Positions 26,701 to 35,272 of a stretch of DNA of 64,000 bases are shown here, piece by piece (positions within the stretch are counted from its first letter, which is position 1; each line of letters starts with the position of its first letter). A program made the translations under genes and the position numbers. The notes beneath the pieces are model-generated. The model ran no database searches. It saw only the letters and a list, made by a program, of their open reading frames with translations, and was not told the DNA's origin. The DNA is from Candidatus Liberimonas magnetica. Its GTDB lineage: Bacteria; Elusimicrobiota; Endomicrobiia; Endomicrobiales; JAFGIL01. The stretch covers positions 230,702 through 294,701 of the forward strand of contig JAJAPY010000003.1 of assembly GCA_020523885.1 (NCBI GenBank), given 5' to 3'.

Positions 26701-29700
26701 TGGGGATGACCTCGATTTTTATAAAGATTTTTACTTTGCCCTTTTTGAATTGTATAGGAATAAATTCAATTTAATAAAAGACATTAATATAAAAACCCAG
26801 CTTCCTGCAGAGTCCTTATATTCCAGGATCTATACCGGGCAGGACCCTCCTTCAACATATAATGACCAGGTTTTAATGCTCGGAGAAATATCCGTGCCTG
26901 AGTTAACTCTGCCGGCCATAACCCAAGCCAAAAAAAACTTTTCCACCCGCTTTAAGAAAATAGAATCTAATACAAAGAAAAGCCCGGCCGCGGACAGTTT
27001 AATTCTGTCCGGCCAGAAATCTTCGGAAAGAGATGACAATATTAATCCTGCGCCATGGAATCCCCCGTCTTTAGACGGGGGAGGAATGCGTTCGCATTCG
27101 TCCCTGAAGGGCGACAGGTTTAAAGAGCCTTCGGCTTCAGACGGAGGGGTCGCCACTGAAAAACGGCAGAGCAGGGCAGAAACCGGCGTAACAGCCATAG
27201 AAAAATCCGAACAACTTCTGGAAGAATGGGCACAGCTGCTTGATGCAAATAAAAAAGATTTTGATCCTGGTGTTTATGATAACATGCTTGAAAAGGCGAA
27301 AGGAATAATGCGTTTGACCAGGCTTTCAGAAGAAAGTTTTGGAAATAATAATAAGCCCATGGCTATGCTGTATAGAAAGTTCAGCAGCCTTTCGATCTCT
27401 ACTGTTGAGCAGTTAGCTGGTATTTTAAACAAGAACCCAGCAGAAGACAAGGAACAGGCGAAATTAGTCCATGTCAGGGATTCTTTTGAAAGCATTTCTG
27501 TATACAGCCTTGAGTACCTTCATACGATAGATTTTGCCGTCAATCTTGAGATACTATCAGGCTACATCTATCCCAAGAACGACTGGATGGAAAAATATAA
27601 GATAATGCCGCTTAACAGGCTTATATTCGGAATGGCAGATGGTTTTGAAAAGTCAAAACTCGGCCTGGGAAAACAGGTTGATAAGGTTGTGGGCACAGGA
27701 AACCTCCTGCTGGACTCCCTGTATGATTACCCTCAAACGAAATCAGAAATAAATATGTATGTACAGGCTCTTGAGCATAAAAACGGGGAGCATTCCTTGG
27801 GCCTGGATAAACTATGGAGAAGCAGAAAAGCCATCCAGCGTTCCTCTTCGCTATTCTTAAGCTTTCGCACTATCTTGACCAGCAGTTTATGGGTTGGCGG
27901 CACATCCTGTGCGGCCCAGACCGCGCTGGTAGGCGGTAATCCGATTTTAGCTTCTATCTTGTTCTCAATAGTAATTCCTTTGGGCACTGGCATAGTTTTG
28001 TCGATTTTTTTGCATCAGTTTTTTATTCAGCAGGGAAGGACAAATGGTTTCTACAACCGGCAGAAAAGAGTTATCAATAAGCATCTTAATCGTAACCCCT
28101 GGTTAAAAAAATCAATTGATAGCACAATAAAGGAACTTTCTAGTGTACCCGAAGGCTATTTGCTGGTTCAGAAGCCTGAAGAAAATGCAAAAACAGTGTT
28201 TGGCGCTTCAAAAGATTGCCTGGATGCCTGGGGAGATATACTTAAACTGGATAAATTCGATAAAAATGCTCTGGATGCCATCAGAAGCAATGCAGGGGAG
28301 CTGATCCGTCTTACACATTTTTCCAATATAATGCTGGTTCCTTTAGAGAGAAAAAAAGCAGTCATTGTTTTTGATATGTTTTTGGAGCTAGCCAAGAAAA
28401 CTGCAAATAAGATACATAGCCTGCCTGCAGAAGAAAAAGAGAAACTAAAAAATGAAATAGCCTCTTTTTCCCAAATGTATGAATACGCCAACGACTATCT
28501 TTATGCCCTGGACTGCGCAAACAACATAGAGGTGCTGTCTATTTATCGGATATCAAAAAACAGCAGGCTATATTTTCTTGAACAGTCTCAGCTTATGAAC
28601 GTGGTAAGGGCTATTTTCGGCATTTCTGTGGGCATTGTCCTGTCTTCGCTCTTTCTTAGAAAAACCTCAAAAAACCTTGTAACTAAAGGAAACGGGATAA
28701 TCCCTGGTTTTTATGATGCCGGTAAAATTAGCGGCGAGGTCAATGATTTTATAAAGCAAAACAAATACAGCGTATATTTTGAATTGGGAATGTCTGAAGG
28801 CTGGAGAGACAGAAAAATGCTTGCCCGGTTTATACCGCTTATCGTATTTTGGGGCCCTTTTTTAGAATCGTATTTGTTCGGTACACCTTTAACTCCCGGA
28901 GGTTTTCTGGTCACGTTCGCTACAGGGCTTGGCCTTTCCCTTGTGCTGCACTGGATACCGATAATTCTTTCTCTATTCAACAAGAACTTCAGCCGCAATA
29001 AAAAAATCATAAGATCAATAAAAAGGCCTCCAGTTTTTGAAACAGAAGCCGAGGGCATACTCCGCAATGAGTATCAGGAGCTGCTGGAATCTTTTAACAA
29101 CGAGAAACCGGATCTTGTTTTTATTGTGGCAGACACAGATGAAGGGCTTCAAGCCCATTTAAAAGCTATATTACCGCATAAAACCTGGGATCAGTTCTCC
29201 GTGCCTTTTGTTTTTATTAAAAATACAGGCAAAGGCAATGGCAGTACATTGTTGGAAGTATTTGAACCTCTGAAAGCTGATAAATTTTCCAGATTGGCAG
29301 AGAAATATCCTTCATTGAGAGGCAAGGATATCGGAAAATTAAGGATAGTGGCCTTAAATATTAACGGTATGACTGAGCGCTCGCTCGGACAGGCTCTCCC
29401 TGCCAGGATAAATGAAACTAGTTTGACTGTGCTTGAGCTTGCTCTCCTCAACGGGCTTAAGGCACTTCGGAGTTTACGCCAGGAAAACAGGGGCGGTATG
29501 GCTATTATCGACCCGAGCAGCATATATCTGGGGCCTATCAAGCGCACGGGAGATATAACTTTGCTGGGTTCAAACGTAAGCTACTCTCAGATGCTGGGAC
29601 AGAGTTTAACATTAATGATAGAAGAACGTAAAACAGGAAAGATCGATAAAATATATCATGAATTCAATAATGAAGAAGTAACCAACATGCTTGCAAAAAA

Positions 29701-32700
29701 GGGTTTGAACAGTATGTATGACCTTAACAACAAGCAGGTTAAACAGTTGAAAGCGCTTACCGGAAATATGATCGTTAGTTTTGACGACCCGGATAAATTC
29801 AATAAGTTTATTGACCTTTTAGGCACTATTAAGTATAAAATGATTTCTCAATATGGGAATAAGGTGCTTCCTGAGATTGATTTGATGCCCCATCTAATAA
29901 TTCCCTTCTTAATGTTATCTAAGAATGAAGATCCTCTGGCATTTTGCATGAAATTAAGAAAAAACGGGCAGAGCAAGCAGGAAAATGATTTCTATTGGAA
30001 TTTGTTCAGGCTTTATGAAAATGCCTACAGGGATACGATCAAGGAACTGGATATAAATACGTTCATTCCGCCTGAAGCCGTGTTTACTGTATCACCCGGA
30101 CACTTTAAAGAGAGTTTGGCATATTTGGAACAGATAAAATTACTCAAGAAATTTTCCGGAAACCAAGAAATAGAGGAAACTATCAAGCTGGAAGCAGGCG
30201 TTCAAAATGAAGGTTTTCAAGTCAAGAAAAACGAAACTGAAGGGAATCAAGATGAGCCTGGTTTTAGGCACCCCGTAAATGAGATAAAGAAAAACAATGG
30301 CAGTGAATTGTTGGATAAAAAGATAGCCCGGCTGCAAGAGCTTAAAGAAGAAGGTAAGATATACTGGGCCGGTGATCATATACCAGCTACATTGCTTTAT
30401 CATTACAGCCTAAAAACCATAGAAAAACGCGCAGAAATCATGTATAAATACGGCTACAAGTACGGCTATGTGCTAAACACATACACCATAAGGCTAAAGG
30501 ATGAAAGCGAAGTTAGGGAATGGATATACAAAAAAACTGTACCCGGCATAATCAAGGATGCTCTCAGGCATGCCAGACGGTCCGGCGCTGACCCGATCGA
30601 AACCATTAAAACTATCAGGGAAAATGTGTTAAATGAGACCGTTACAGAAAGCAAAAGATGGCTGTTTGAAAATGCTCCAGGTTTTTGCAATAAAAGTATA
30701 GTGTTTAGCTGTATCGAAGATGAGGAAATTGTGGACAGACAGATGCTTTCAATGGCTGATTTGAGCATAAATGCATTAAAAGTAACGCTTATGTACCAAA
30801 ACACTGCTTCTGCCGAAGGCCAGTTAATTGACCTGAATACCAAGGTCATAGTACCCGTTGAAAATATTGATGTAATAGCCAGGATCTATGCGCGTGTGAT
30901 CGAAAGCGGCGCAGGCAATAAAAGCGTGAAGCTTTATCTAAGGCCTTTACCGGCTATTGAGCAGGAAAGCGATCCAGCCAGAATGCTTGTTTCTAAAATA
31001 GAAGACAGTCAAGGTTTAGAAAATGACGCTGAAAAACGTGATATCCAGATGCTTTTGCTCGGCAGGGGCACGCTCGCTGTCATTAAAGAAATAACTGAAG
31101 GAAACCCTGAGCTAAAAAGACAATTGGTTGACCTCGGACTGCCGGTCCAGGATATAGTTCCGGCAGTTGTGTCTATGCGTGGAGTCTTAAGCGTCTTTAC
31201 CCAGCCGCAGGCTATTGCGGACAGTTTTATAAATGATGAGGAGCTTAATTCTCTTGTTTTTACTTTTAACACCGATTCACTAAAAGATGAAAATGAGGTT
31301 TCAAAACTTGTTTTAAGTTCTATTAAAAAGATCAATCTGAACGAGAACCTTCTTAACTATTCAATAATTTCTTCAGGTGCTGTGGACTTAAGAAAAATAG
31401 CGCTTGTTACCTCAGATATAAGCGCCTCTTTAAATCAGGCCGGGGCAATGCCCGGCATAGATTATTATCCCGAGTTTCAGGATATGGTTTATGAACCGGC
31501 AAGCGGGATCGCACCGGATGATGCCGAGGCCGCTAAAAGCTACCTTAAGGAATTATTATATCCGGCTTATAAAACAAAAAACTGTGTATCTCAAAAAACC
31601 CGCAAAAACAACAGGAGATTCGGTTCTTCTACGAACAGAGTTCAAATAGCGCCGGTTGTTTCTATAAATAATATTGGCGATATAAGAAAACTGTGCGACA
31701 AGCTTAGTCCTGACGGCATAAATACTTTGCTTTTGCAGCCTGTTTTCCCGGTTTTCAAAGCCGCAGATAGCTCCGTCTGCGGAAGCATGAGCAGTTTTTG
31801 TGTAGACCCTTTTCTTGTCGACCTGGTGGAAGAAGCAGGAAGGCTGAGGTCAAAAAAAGCTGCATTTTCTTCGGTCGACATTGAATCCTTTTATTCGATC
31901 ATTAAAGATGAGGAAGAGCAGAGTGCTGAAAATGAAAAAACCACTATCGGCCAGAACAGGTTTTATGTTGCGCTCAGGTGTTACAATGAATTCCTGAAAA
32001 ATAAGGAAGAGCAGAAAAAATTCGCCAAATTCAAGGATGACAATGAAAAGCTATGGCCTGAAATTGAAAAGGGGGCAAAATATTTTTCCGCGGTCAGGAT
32101 ACTCGGTGCTTACCCTCAGGACGCCAAAATGATAGATGATCTAGTTAAGATAGCTCCTGATAAATGGATCTTGTACCCCAAGATTTATGAATACCTTCAG
32201 TACGTAGCTTACAGACAACTTAGAGAATCGATAGACTATGCCCATAAAAAAGGAATGGGTATAATCATGAATTACCCTATTCTAAAAGCAAGGAATTCCT
32301 CTGACATGATCTATCATCCTGACTATTTCTGCGATAAAGAAAGAGATACTGTTTCTCCAAACATTGGCGGAAAAGTTGAGAATGGTTTGGTGTTGGGTAA
32401 TTGGAGAAATATGCAGAAGTCGGGGTATGGGCCGGTTGTTACGGAACTTAAGTATTGGCTTGAGAATTTCGGGTTTGAGGGTGTTTGGATAAGCGGTATC
32501 AATGCCTATGAAAGCATAAAAGACAGTGATTTTTCATACAACCTTTTGTTGTCAAGGCTGACAGATGCTGTTAGGAGTTCAAAGCCGGAAGCGACTATAA
32601 TAGTTGAACCTTTTAAGGGGTACAGTGTCGACTATAACTCAGGGCAGTCAAAATCAATATATTCATTTCTTTCTATTTCAGATCCCGGCCAGTTAACTCA

Positions 32701-34741
32701 GGATAGAATAAAAAAGGAACTTGAAAAAATGGGAAATGCCTGGCTAAGAATTGACCTAACAAGCGGTGATACCGGAGAAACATTCATGAAAACCCTTTCA
32801 GAAGCCATTAGATCAGGTTGTTCTGAATATATAAGCTTTGAGCTTTCAAGTCAGTTTGACAAGGCCGAGTCAATTTCCGGAGCGAATTTAAGCGAACTAA
32901 TAGCGTCTTTAAAAGATATCATAGTCAGCAAGAAACCAGACACTCAAAAGTCTTATTTTAATGAAGGGTATATGTACGGGAGTAACCTTGATATAGGAGA
33001 TAGAAAGGCATTAATAAATGCTGAGTTAAACGGGTTTGAGACCATGGAATTAACATACAGCGGGGGGAAGAATAAATTGGCATCTTTAGGCGCTCCAGGC
33101 CTGCATCTGCTTCTTGCTGCATACAGGTGCATAAATAATTCCAAAGAGAATGGCACGGATGCATTTTTAAACCATGCTGGCAAATGCGAGTTTTTTTCAA
33201 TAACATACCGGATACTAAAAAAAGCAGGGTTAACCGAGTCTGTGGTCCCTGAAATTTGGTTCTATCTTAAGAAACTTCAAAAACACGCGGACACAGTTTC
33301 AGATCCTAAAGAAAAAGTTAATGTAAATATTCAGCTTTTCGGGTTTATCCAGGGTTTACTGGAAGAACAGATACTTTACCCGAAATATTCAGGCCAGAGG
33401 AGCATAAATGTGGGTTCGGATACCAAAATAAAGGATCTGCTTGCAAAGTATGTTTCTGATAGTATCCTTGAATTCGATGAAAAAGATATGCAGTTGGTAA
33501 ACGAGATAGATATTTTACTTAAAGATCTTCAAAATATGCTTGGTTTTAAAGCAAGTAATGGCATTGTAAGCGATGTTTTTTTTAAAAAGCTTCTTGTTGC
33601 TGCGGATTCATTTATAGTCCATGACGGCCCTGGAGGTGTCCGGATGCTGGCTCATCCTAATGATGGTGTAAAAACAAAAGATGTCTTCATGTGCCTGCCC
33701 GGCCTTTTTCTTGTAACTAGAAGGTATGATGAAGCAAAGAAACTCTTCAGGTATTATGCAAACCTGGCCAGGACAAACGGGCGTTTGCCCGGATTTATAA
33801 TAAATGACGGCAGGTTGGATTATGACACTGAAGACGGTTCCCTGTGGTTCGTAGAGGCACTTAATAAGTATTACAAGGCCAACAGCAGCGATGTGGATTT
33901 TATGCGGGAAATGCTGGATGTTACAAATATAATAGTGGACGGCTATTTAAGGCCAAACGGAAAAGCACGTTTAGATACTGACGGGCTAGTAAGCGTTCCG
34001 CCTGGATATTATCAGTCTCCGAAACAAAATAGCGAAGTTTCCAATACAGGCAGGGAAAAGCCTATTGAGGTTCAGGCCTTATTATATAACGCTCTTTCTA
34101 TAGCTTCCAAGTTAAATAGGTCAGCAGGTGATGAACAGCTTGCCGAAAAGTATGATGTAATCAGGCAGAACTTAGCTACAGCGATTAACAGGTACTATTT
34201 CGTTGCAGGCCGGGCATACCCGCTCGATGTGCTGGGCACTGATCCTGCTTCTGCTGACGCTATCAGGCCTAACGCTTTATCACTTATTTCATTAAGCCAA
34301 AACGGGGATTTCTTATCCTCCTACAGGCAAAAAGCTATGTTGAAAGTAATAGATGATTCCTTAGTTACCCAATATGGTTTAAGAACACTCTCGCCCGGAG
34401 ATCCGAGATATAGGCAGGGTACAAATAATCCATATTGCGGGGTTGTATTTCCCTGGCTCATTTCCCCTTATCTTATTGCAAAAAGAGATGATTTAACTGT
34501 AACAGAATCCGAGAGAATTATCAATATACTGAAACACCTGATTATAGAAAATGGAACCCTGCCTGAGTTCTTCACTCCTGATCAGCCGTATATGCCGGGA
34601 GGGTCGGAGTCTTATGCCAAATCTGTCGCAGCCTTGCTTGAAGTAGCGGGCGCAATGAATTCAAATATAGAAATACCTCTCCCTGAAAAACAGAATGTGT
34701 TTAATCTGGACCTAACCAGAAAGCTTGCCTGGCAGCAATAA
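23732..34741 (+). CDS. Giant 3669-residue exported multidomain protein with GH77-like and GH133-like domains
   Basis: A single uninterrupted reading frame of 11 kb. A hydrophobic N-terminus (~residues 8-33) suggests export or anchoring. Residues ~70-560 hold IQDLHCHAEAQ, FSEGAPEG and VVTGGFHSKI, weakly like the TIKI/ChaN group. Two related ~330-residue modules (~702-1033 and ~1793-2120) share VDGLD/INGMT, LALLNGLKA, MDPASVYLGP/IDPSSIYLGP and GDITLLGS. Between them are two related helical modules (~1162-1303, ~1496-1630), each followed by hydrophobic segments (~1374-1433, ~1622-1643, ~1696-1749). Residues ~2634-3070 resemble GH77 4-alpha-glucanotransferase (FCVDPFLVDL, YAHKKGMGIIMNYPI), but the catalytic Asp region reads WISGINAYES. 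Residues ~3280-3660 resemble the amylo-alpha-1,6-glucosidase domain (DGSLWFVEALNKYY, KPIEVQALLYNAL, IRPNALSLISL, GLRTLSPGDPRY). It is Pho-controlled, and glucan remodelling or a surface role is inferred. Confidence 0.8.
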   Translation: MLSNKLHLKAISIVVLSFFTYSFVLQEPLLALTDLLANKKNAQKLEDSISRFILPSGYGRIIDGNYNNSDTLVIYIQDLHCHAEAQKNISNIINLFDARYPLSKIFSEGAPEGKVDTHLLSSLPDKAIKKMVLNDLLSDGLLSGAEYYSVAKDRDILYGLENWEIYLSNLNRVRGILEKRGSYAGEITKLRYKVTGLKKKMLSKKIQELESYLNSSNARKDTGTYYLEMGKLCDKLGIAITGYPNLDVYIKLLRSNSGRDSKKLEKEFKQYYGMLKRIIPYSLYGVMMQKLNDPDRSDEFYLSLSEIAKTYTPNMSYAYPEINSFLKYKTLNYCFNPIYMLSEEKLLKKKILNSFSDRLLYKEILFLSDMSEILNDLLNLKITPDDLATFENNCAKYKVLLGKFFENSDTTGLTAMIDEENIHEFYKTNIQRDDIFYNNLLKNIKNEASGTPPAVPLCGTFISDIPPLLTFIPRSRFAGGLSVRRGKDLNQSLKSNYATVLNHLKEFKEINVVVTGGFHSKITEFIKKGGISYLNIIPNVTHAADESIYSKILTDNFALKDFLSSSFAPELLDLGTSKLRIELLMLKWTEEAHKQGMSAEEIKAELTRWMSENPSITVKLDIDSMLADGSINVVLDGTKVELPQKGPKGRNRVLKIPKALASFFKKVFSKRKQKTTLPYSPAKAMLNDEYRSLANSLSGPMPDLVLVMSGNSDMRKEALEELFAKRPEVMSNVPFEVIGNDGDGSGRAILEAFKYLSPERIRGLGERYPSLKDKKIENLRILVLAVDGLDKDTISAPLPVKINGKNITPIELALLNGLKAVQNLTRMGKGGMVIMDPASVYLGPVKPTGDITLLGSYVGYGQMLEQGLTLMLNDDKTGRVRKLYNRFNEQQIKNTLEKNAIRGMYHLGNKKLKQMQSMTGNIILSFDSPDKYDRFNRLMEDVRSWVNTNYKNKAPPGFDLTTHLLVPLVMLYNGEDANAFCVKLRDTFKNGDDLDFYKDFYFALFELYRNKFNLIKDINIKTQLPAESLYSRIYTGQDPPSTYNDQVLMLGEISVPELTLPAITQAKKNFSTRFKKIESNTKKSPAADSLILSGQKSSERDDNINPAPWNPPSLDGGGMRSHSSLKGDRFKEPSASDGGVATEKRQSRAETGVTAIEKSEQLLEEWAQLLDANKKDFDPGVYDNMLEKAKGIMRLTRLSEESFGNNNKPMAMLYRKFSSLSISTVEQLAGILNKNPAEDKEQAKLVHVRDSFESISVYSLEYLHTIDFAVNLEILSGYIYPKNDWMEKYKIMPLNRLIFGMADGFEKSKLGLGKQVDKVVGTGNLLLDSLYDYPQTKSEINMYVQALEHKNGEHSLGLDKLWRSRKAIQRSSSLFLSFRTILTSSLWVGGTSCAAQTALVGGNPILASILFSIVIPLGTGIVLSIFLHQFFIQQGRTNGFYNRQKRVINKHLNRNPWLKKSIDSTIKELSSVPEGYLLVQKPEENAKTVFGASKDCLDAWGDILKLDKFDKNALDAIRSNAGELIRLTHFSNIMLVPLERKKAVIVFDMFLELAKKTANKIHSLPAEEKEKLKNEIASFSQMYEYANDYLYALDCANNIEVLSIYRISKNSRLYFLEQSQLMNVVRAIFGISVGIVLSSLFLRKTSKNLVTKGNGIIPGFYDAGKISGEVNDFIKQNKYSVYFELGMSEGWRDRKMLARFIPLIVFWGPFLESYLFGTPLTPGGFLVTFATGLGLSLVLHWIPIILSLFNKNFSRNKKIIRSIKRPPVFETEAEGILRNEYQELLESFNNEKPDLVFIVADTDEGLQAHLKAILPHKTWDQFSVPFVFIKNTGKGNGSTLLEVFEPLKADKFSRLAEKYPSLRGKDIGKLRIVALNINGMTERSLGQALPARINETSLTVLELALLNGLKALRSLRQENRGGMAIIDPSSIYLGPIKRTGDITLLGSNVSYSQMLGQSLTLMIEERKTGKIDKIYHEFNNEEVTNMLAKKGLNSMYDLNNKQVKQLKALTGNMIVSFDDPDKFNKFIDLLGTIKYKMISQYGNKVLPEIDLMPHLIIPFLMLSKNEDPLAFCMKLRKNGQSKQENDFYWNLFRLYENAYRDTIKELDINTFIPPEAVFTVSPGHFKESLAYLEQIKLLKKFSGNQEIEETIKLEAGVQNEGFQVKKNETEGNQDEPGFRHPVNEIKKNNGSELLDKKIARLQELKEEGKIYWAGDHIPATLLYHYSLKTIEKRAEIMYKYGYKYGYVLNTYTIRLKDESEVREWIYKKTVPGIIKDALRHARRSGADPIETIKTIRENVLNETVTESKRWLFENAPGFCNKSIVFSCIEDEEIVDRQMLSMADLSINALKVTLMYQNTASAEGQLIDLNTKVIVPVENIDVIARIYARVIESGAGNKSVKLYLRPLPAIEQESDPARMLVSKIEDSQGLENDAEKRDIQMLLLGRGTLAVIKEITEGNPELKRQLVDLGLPVQDIVPAVVSMRGVLSVFTQPQAIADSFINDEELNSLVFTFNTDSLKDENEVSKLVLSSIKKINLNENLLNYSIISSGAVDLRKIALVTSDISASLNQAGAMPGIDYYPEFQDMVYEPASGIAPDDAEAAKSYLKELLYPAYKTKNCVSQKTRKNNRRFGSSTNRVQIAPVVSINNIGDIRKLCDKLSPDGINTLLLQPVFPVFKAADSSVCGSMSSFCVDPFLVDLVEEAGRLRSKKAAFSSVDIESFYSIIKDEEEQSAENEKTTIGQNRFYVALRCYNEFLKNKEEQKKFAKFKDDNEKLWPEIEKGAKYFSAVRILGAYPQDAKMIDDLVKIAPDKWILYPKIYEYLQYVAYRQLRESIDYAHKKGMGIIMNYPILKARNSSDMIYHPDYFCDKERDTVSPNIGGKVENGLVLGNWRNMQKSGYGPVVTELKYWLENFGFEGVWISGINAYESIKDSDFSYNLLLSRLTDAVRSSKPEATIIVEPFKGYSVDYNSGQSKSIYSFLSISDPGQLTQDRIKKELEKMGNAWLRIDLTSGDTGETFMKTLSEAIRSGCSEYISFELSSQFDKAESISGANLSELIASLKDIIVSKKPDTQKSYFNEGYMYGSNLDIGDRKALINAELNGFETMELTYSGGKNKLASLGAPGLHLLLAAYRCINNSKENGTDAFLNHAGKCEFFSITYRILKKAGLTESVVPEIWFYLKKLQKHADTVSDPKEKVNVNIQLFGFIQGLLEEQILYPKYSGQRSINVGSDTKIKDLLAKYVSDSILEFDEKDMQLVNEIDILLKDLQNMLGFKASNGIVSDVFFKKLLVAADSFIVHDGPGGVRMLAHPNDGVKTKDVFMCLPGLFLVTRRYDEAKKLFRYYANLARTNGRLPGFIINDGRLDYDTEDGSLWFVEALNKYYKANSSDVDFMREMLDVTNIIVDGYLRPNGKARLDTDGLVSVPPGYYQSPKQNSEVSNTGREKPIEVQALLYNALSIASKLNRSAGDEQLAEKYDVIRQNLATAINRYYFVAGRAYPLDVLGTDPASADAIRPNALSLISLSQNGDFLSSYRQKAMLKVIDDSLVTQYGLRTLSPGDPRYRQGTNNPYCGVVFPWLISPYLIAKRDDLTVTESERIINILKHLIIENGTLPEFFTPDQPYMPGGSESYAKSVAALLEVAGAMNSNIEIPLPEKQNVFNLDLTRKLAWQQ
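25075..25190 (+). repeat. Palindrome-rich insert inside the giant gene, site 1
   Basis: A GC-rich tract with GTCCCGC/GCGGGAC (25094-25110) and further CCCG/CGGG pairs. It encodes a Pro/Gly/Arg-rich stretch (PPAVPLCGTF, RSRFAGGLSVRRG) between otherwise charged helical sequence. The reading frame stays open. Confidence 0.6.
27055..27165 (+). repeat. Palindrome-rich insert inside the giant gene, site 2
   Basis: Contains the perfect stem CCCCCGTC/GACGGGGG (27062-27081), GAATGC/GCATTC (27084-27099) and AGCC/GGCT pairs. It encodes a low-complexity segment (NPPSLDGGGMRSHSSLKGD) in the linker before the first helical module. Style and base composition match the ppx-ppk repeat. Confidence 0.65.
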
Positions 34742-34784
34742 CTTACAAGGTTCCCTATTCTTCCATATCTACTCTCGAAATTTC

Positions 34785-34839
34785 ATTAACATAGCCTTAA
34801 CAATACCTTTATATGGAATTAACCCATTATAAGTATAAT
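34785..34839 (+). promoter_or_regulatory. Pho-box array and promoter of the glycolipid-type cluster
   Basis: ATTAACA, CTTAACA, CTTTATA and ATTAACC start at 34785, 34796, 34807 and 34818. TATAAT lies at 34834-34839, 16 bp after the last repeat start. Transcription start is expected near 34846, 28 nt before the receiver gene. Confidence 0.82.
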
Positions 34840-34873
34840 TCTATTGAGAGTAAAGCCATATTCAAAGGATCAA

Positions 34874-35269
34874 ATGAATAAACTAATAACTGTAGTTGAT
34901 GATGAAGAAGATATACTTAAGCTGATAACAATAAACCTAAAAAAGAATGGGTTTAAAACAAAGGTTTGCAGCGACTGCGAAGGCCTATTCAACTTATTAA
35001 AGAATAAAATACCGGATCTTTTGCTTCTTGACTTAATGCTCCCTGGCATGAATGGTTACGAGATATTCAACATGCTCAAAAAGACACCACAATATGCCGG
35101 TATTCCTATAATAATGCTCACTGCCAAAGCCGAAGAAGCAGATCAGATACTGGGCCTTAAACTCGGAGCAGATGATTACATAACAAAGCCTTTTTCACCA
35201 AAGGCGCTGATCACCAGAATAAAGGACCTGTTTAGAAGATTAGAGGAAAAAGATTCAGGAAAGAAGTGA
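34874..35269 (+). CDS. Receiver-only PhoB paralogue in the Pho regulon
   Basis: A 131-residue CheY-like protein closely similar to the receiver of PhoB at 7751: both begin MN(K/E)LI-VVDDEEDIL with -INLKKNGF or -VNLKKNGY and keep D53 and TKPFSPK. The winged-helix DNA-binding domain is absent, and the protein stops soon after helix 5. ATG 34874 is chosen since predicted transcription starts at ~34846 and AAAGGA precedes it. It may compete with PhoB for phosphoryl groups from PhoR, or regulate the glycosyltransferases it precedes. Both ideas are inference. Confidence 0.85.
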   Translation: MNKLITVVDDEEDILKLITINLKKNGFKTKVCSDCEGLFNLLKNKIPDLLLLDLMLPGMNGYEIFNMLKKTPQYAGIPIIMLTAKAEEADQILGLKLGADDYITKPFSPKALITRIKDLFRRLEEKDSGKK

Positions 35270-35272
35270 TCT

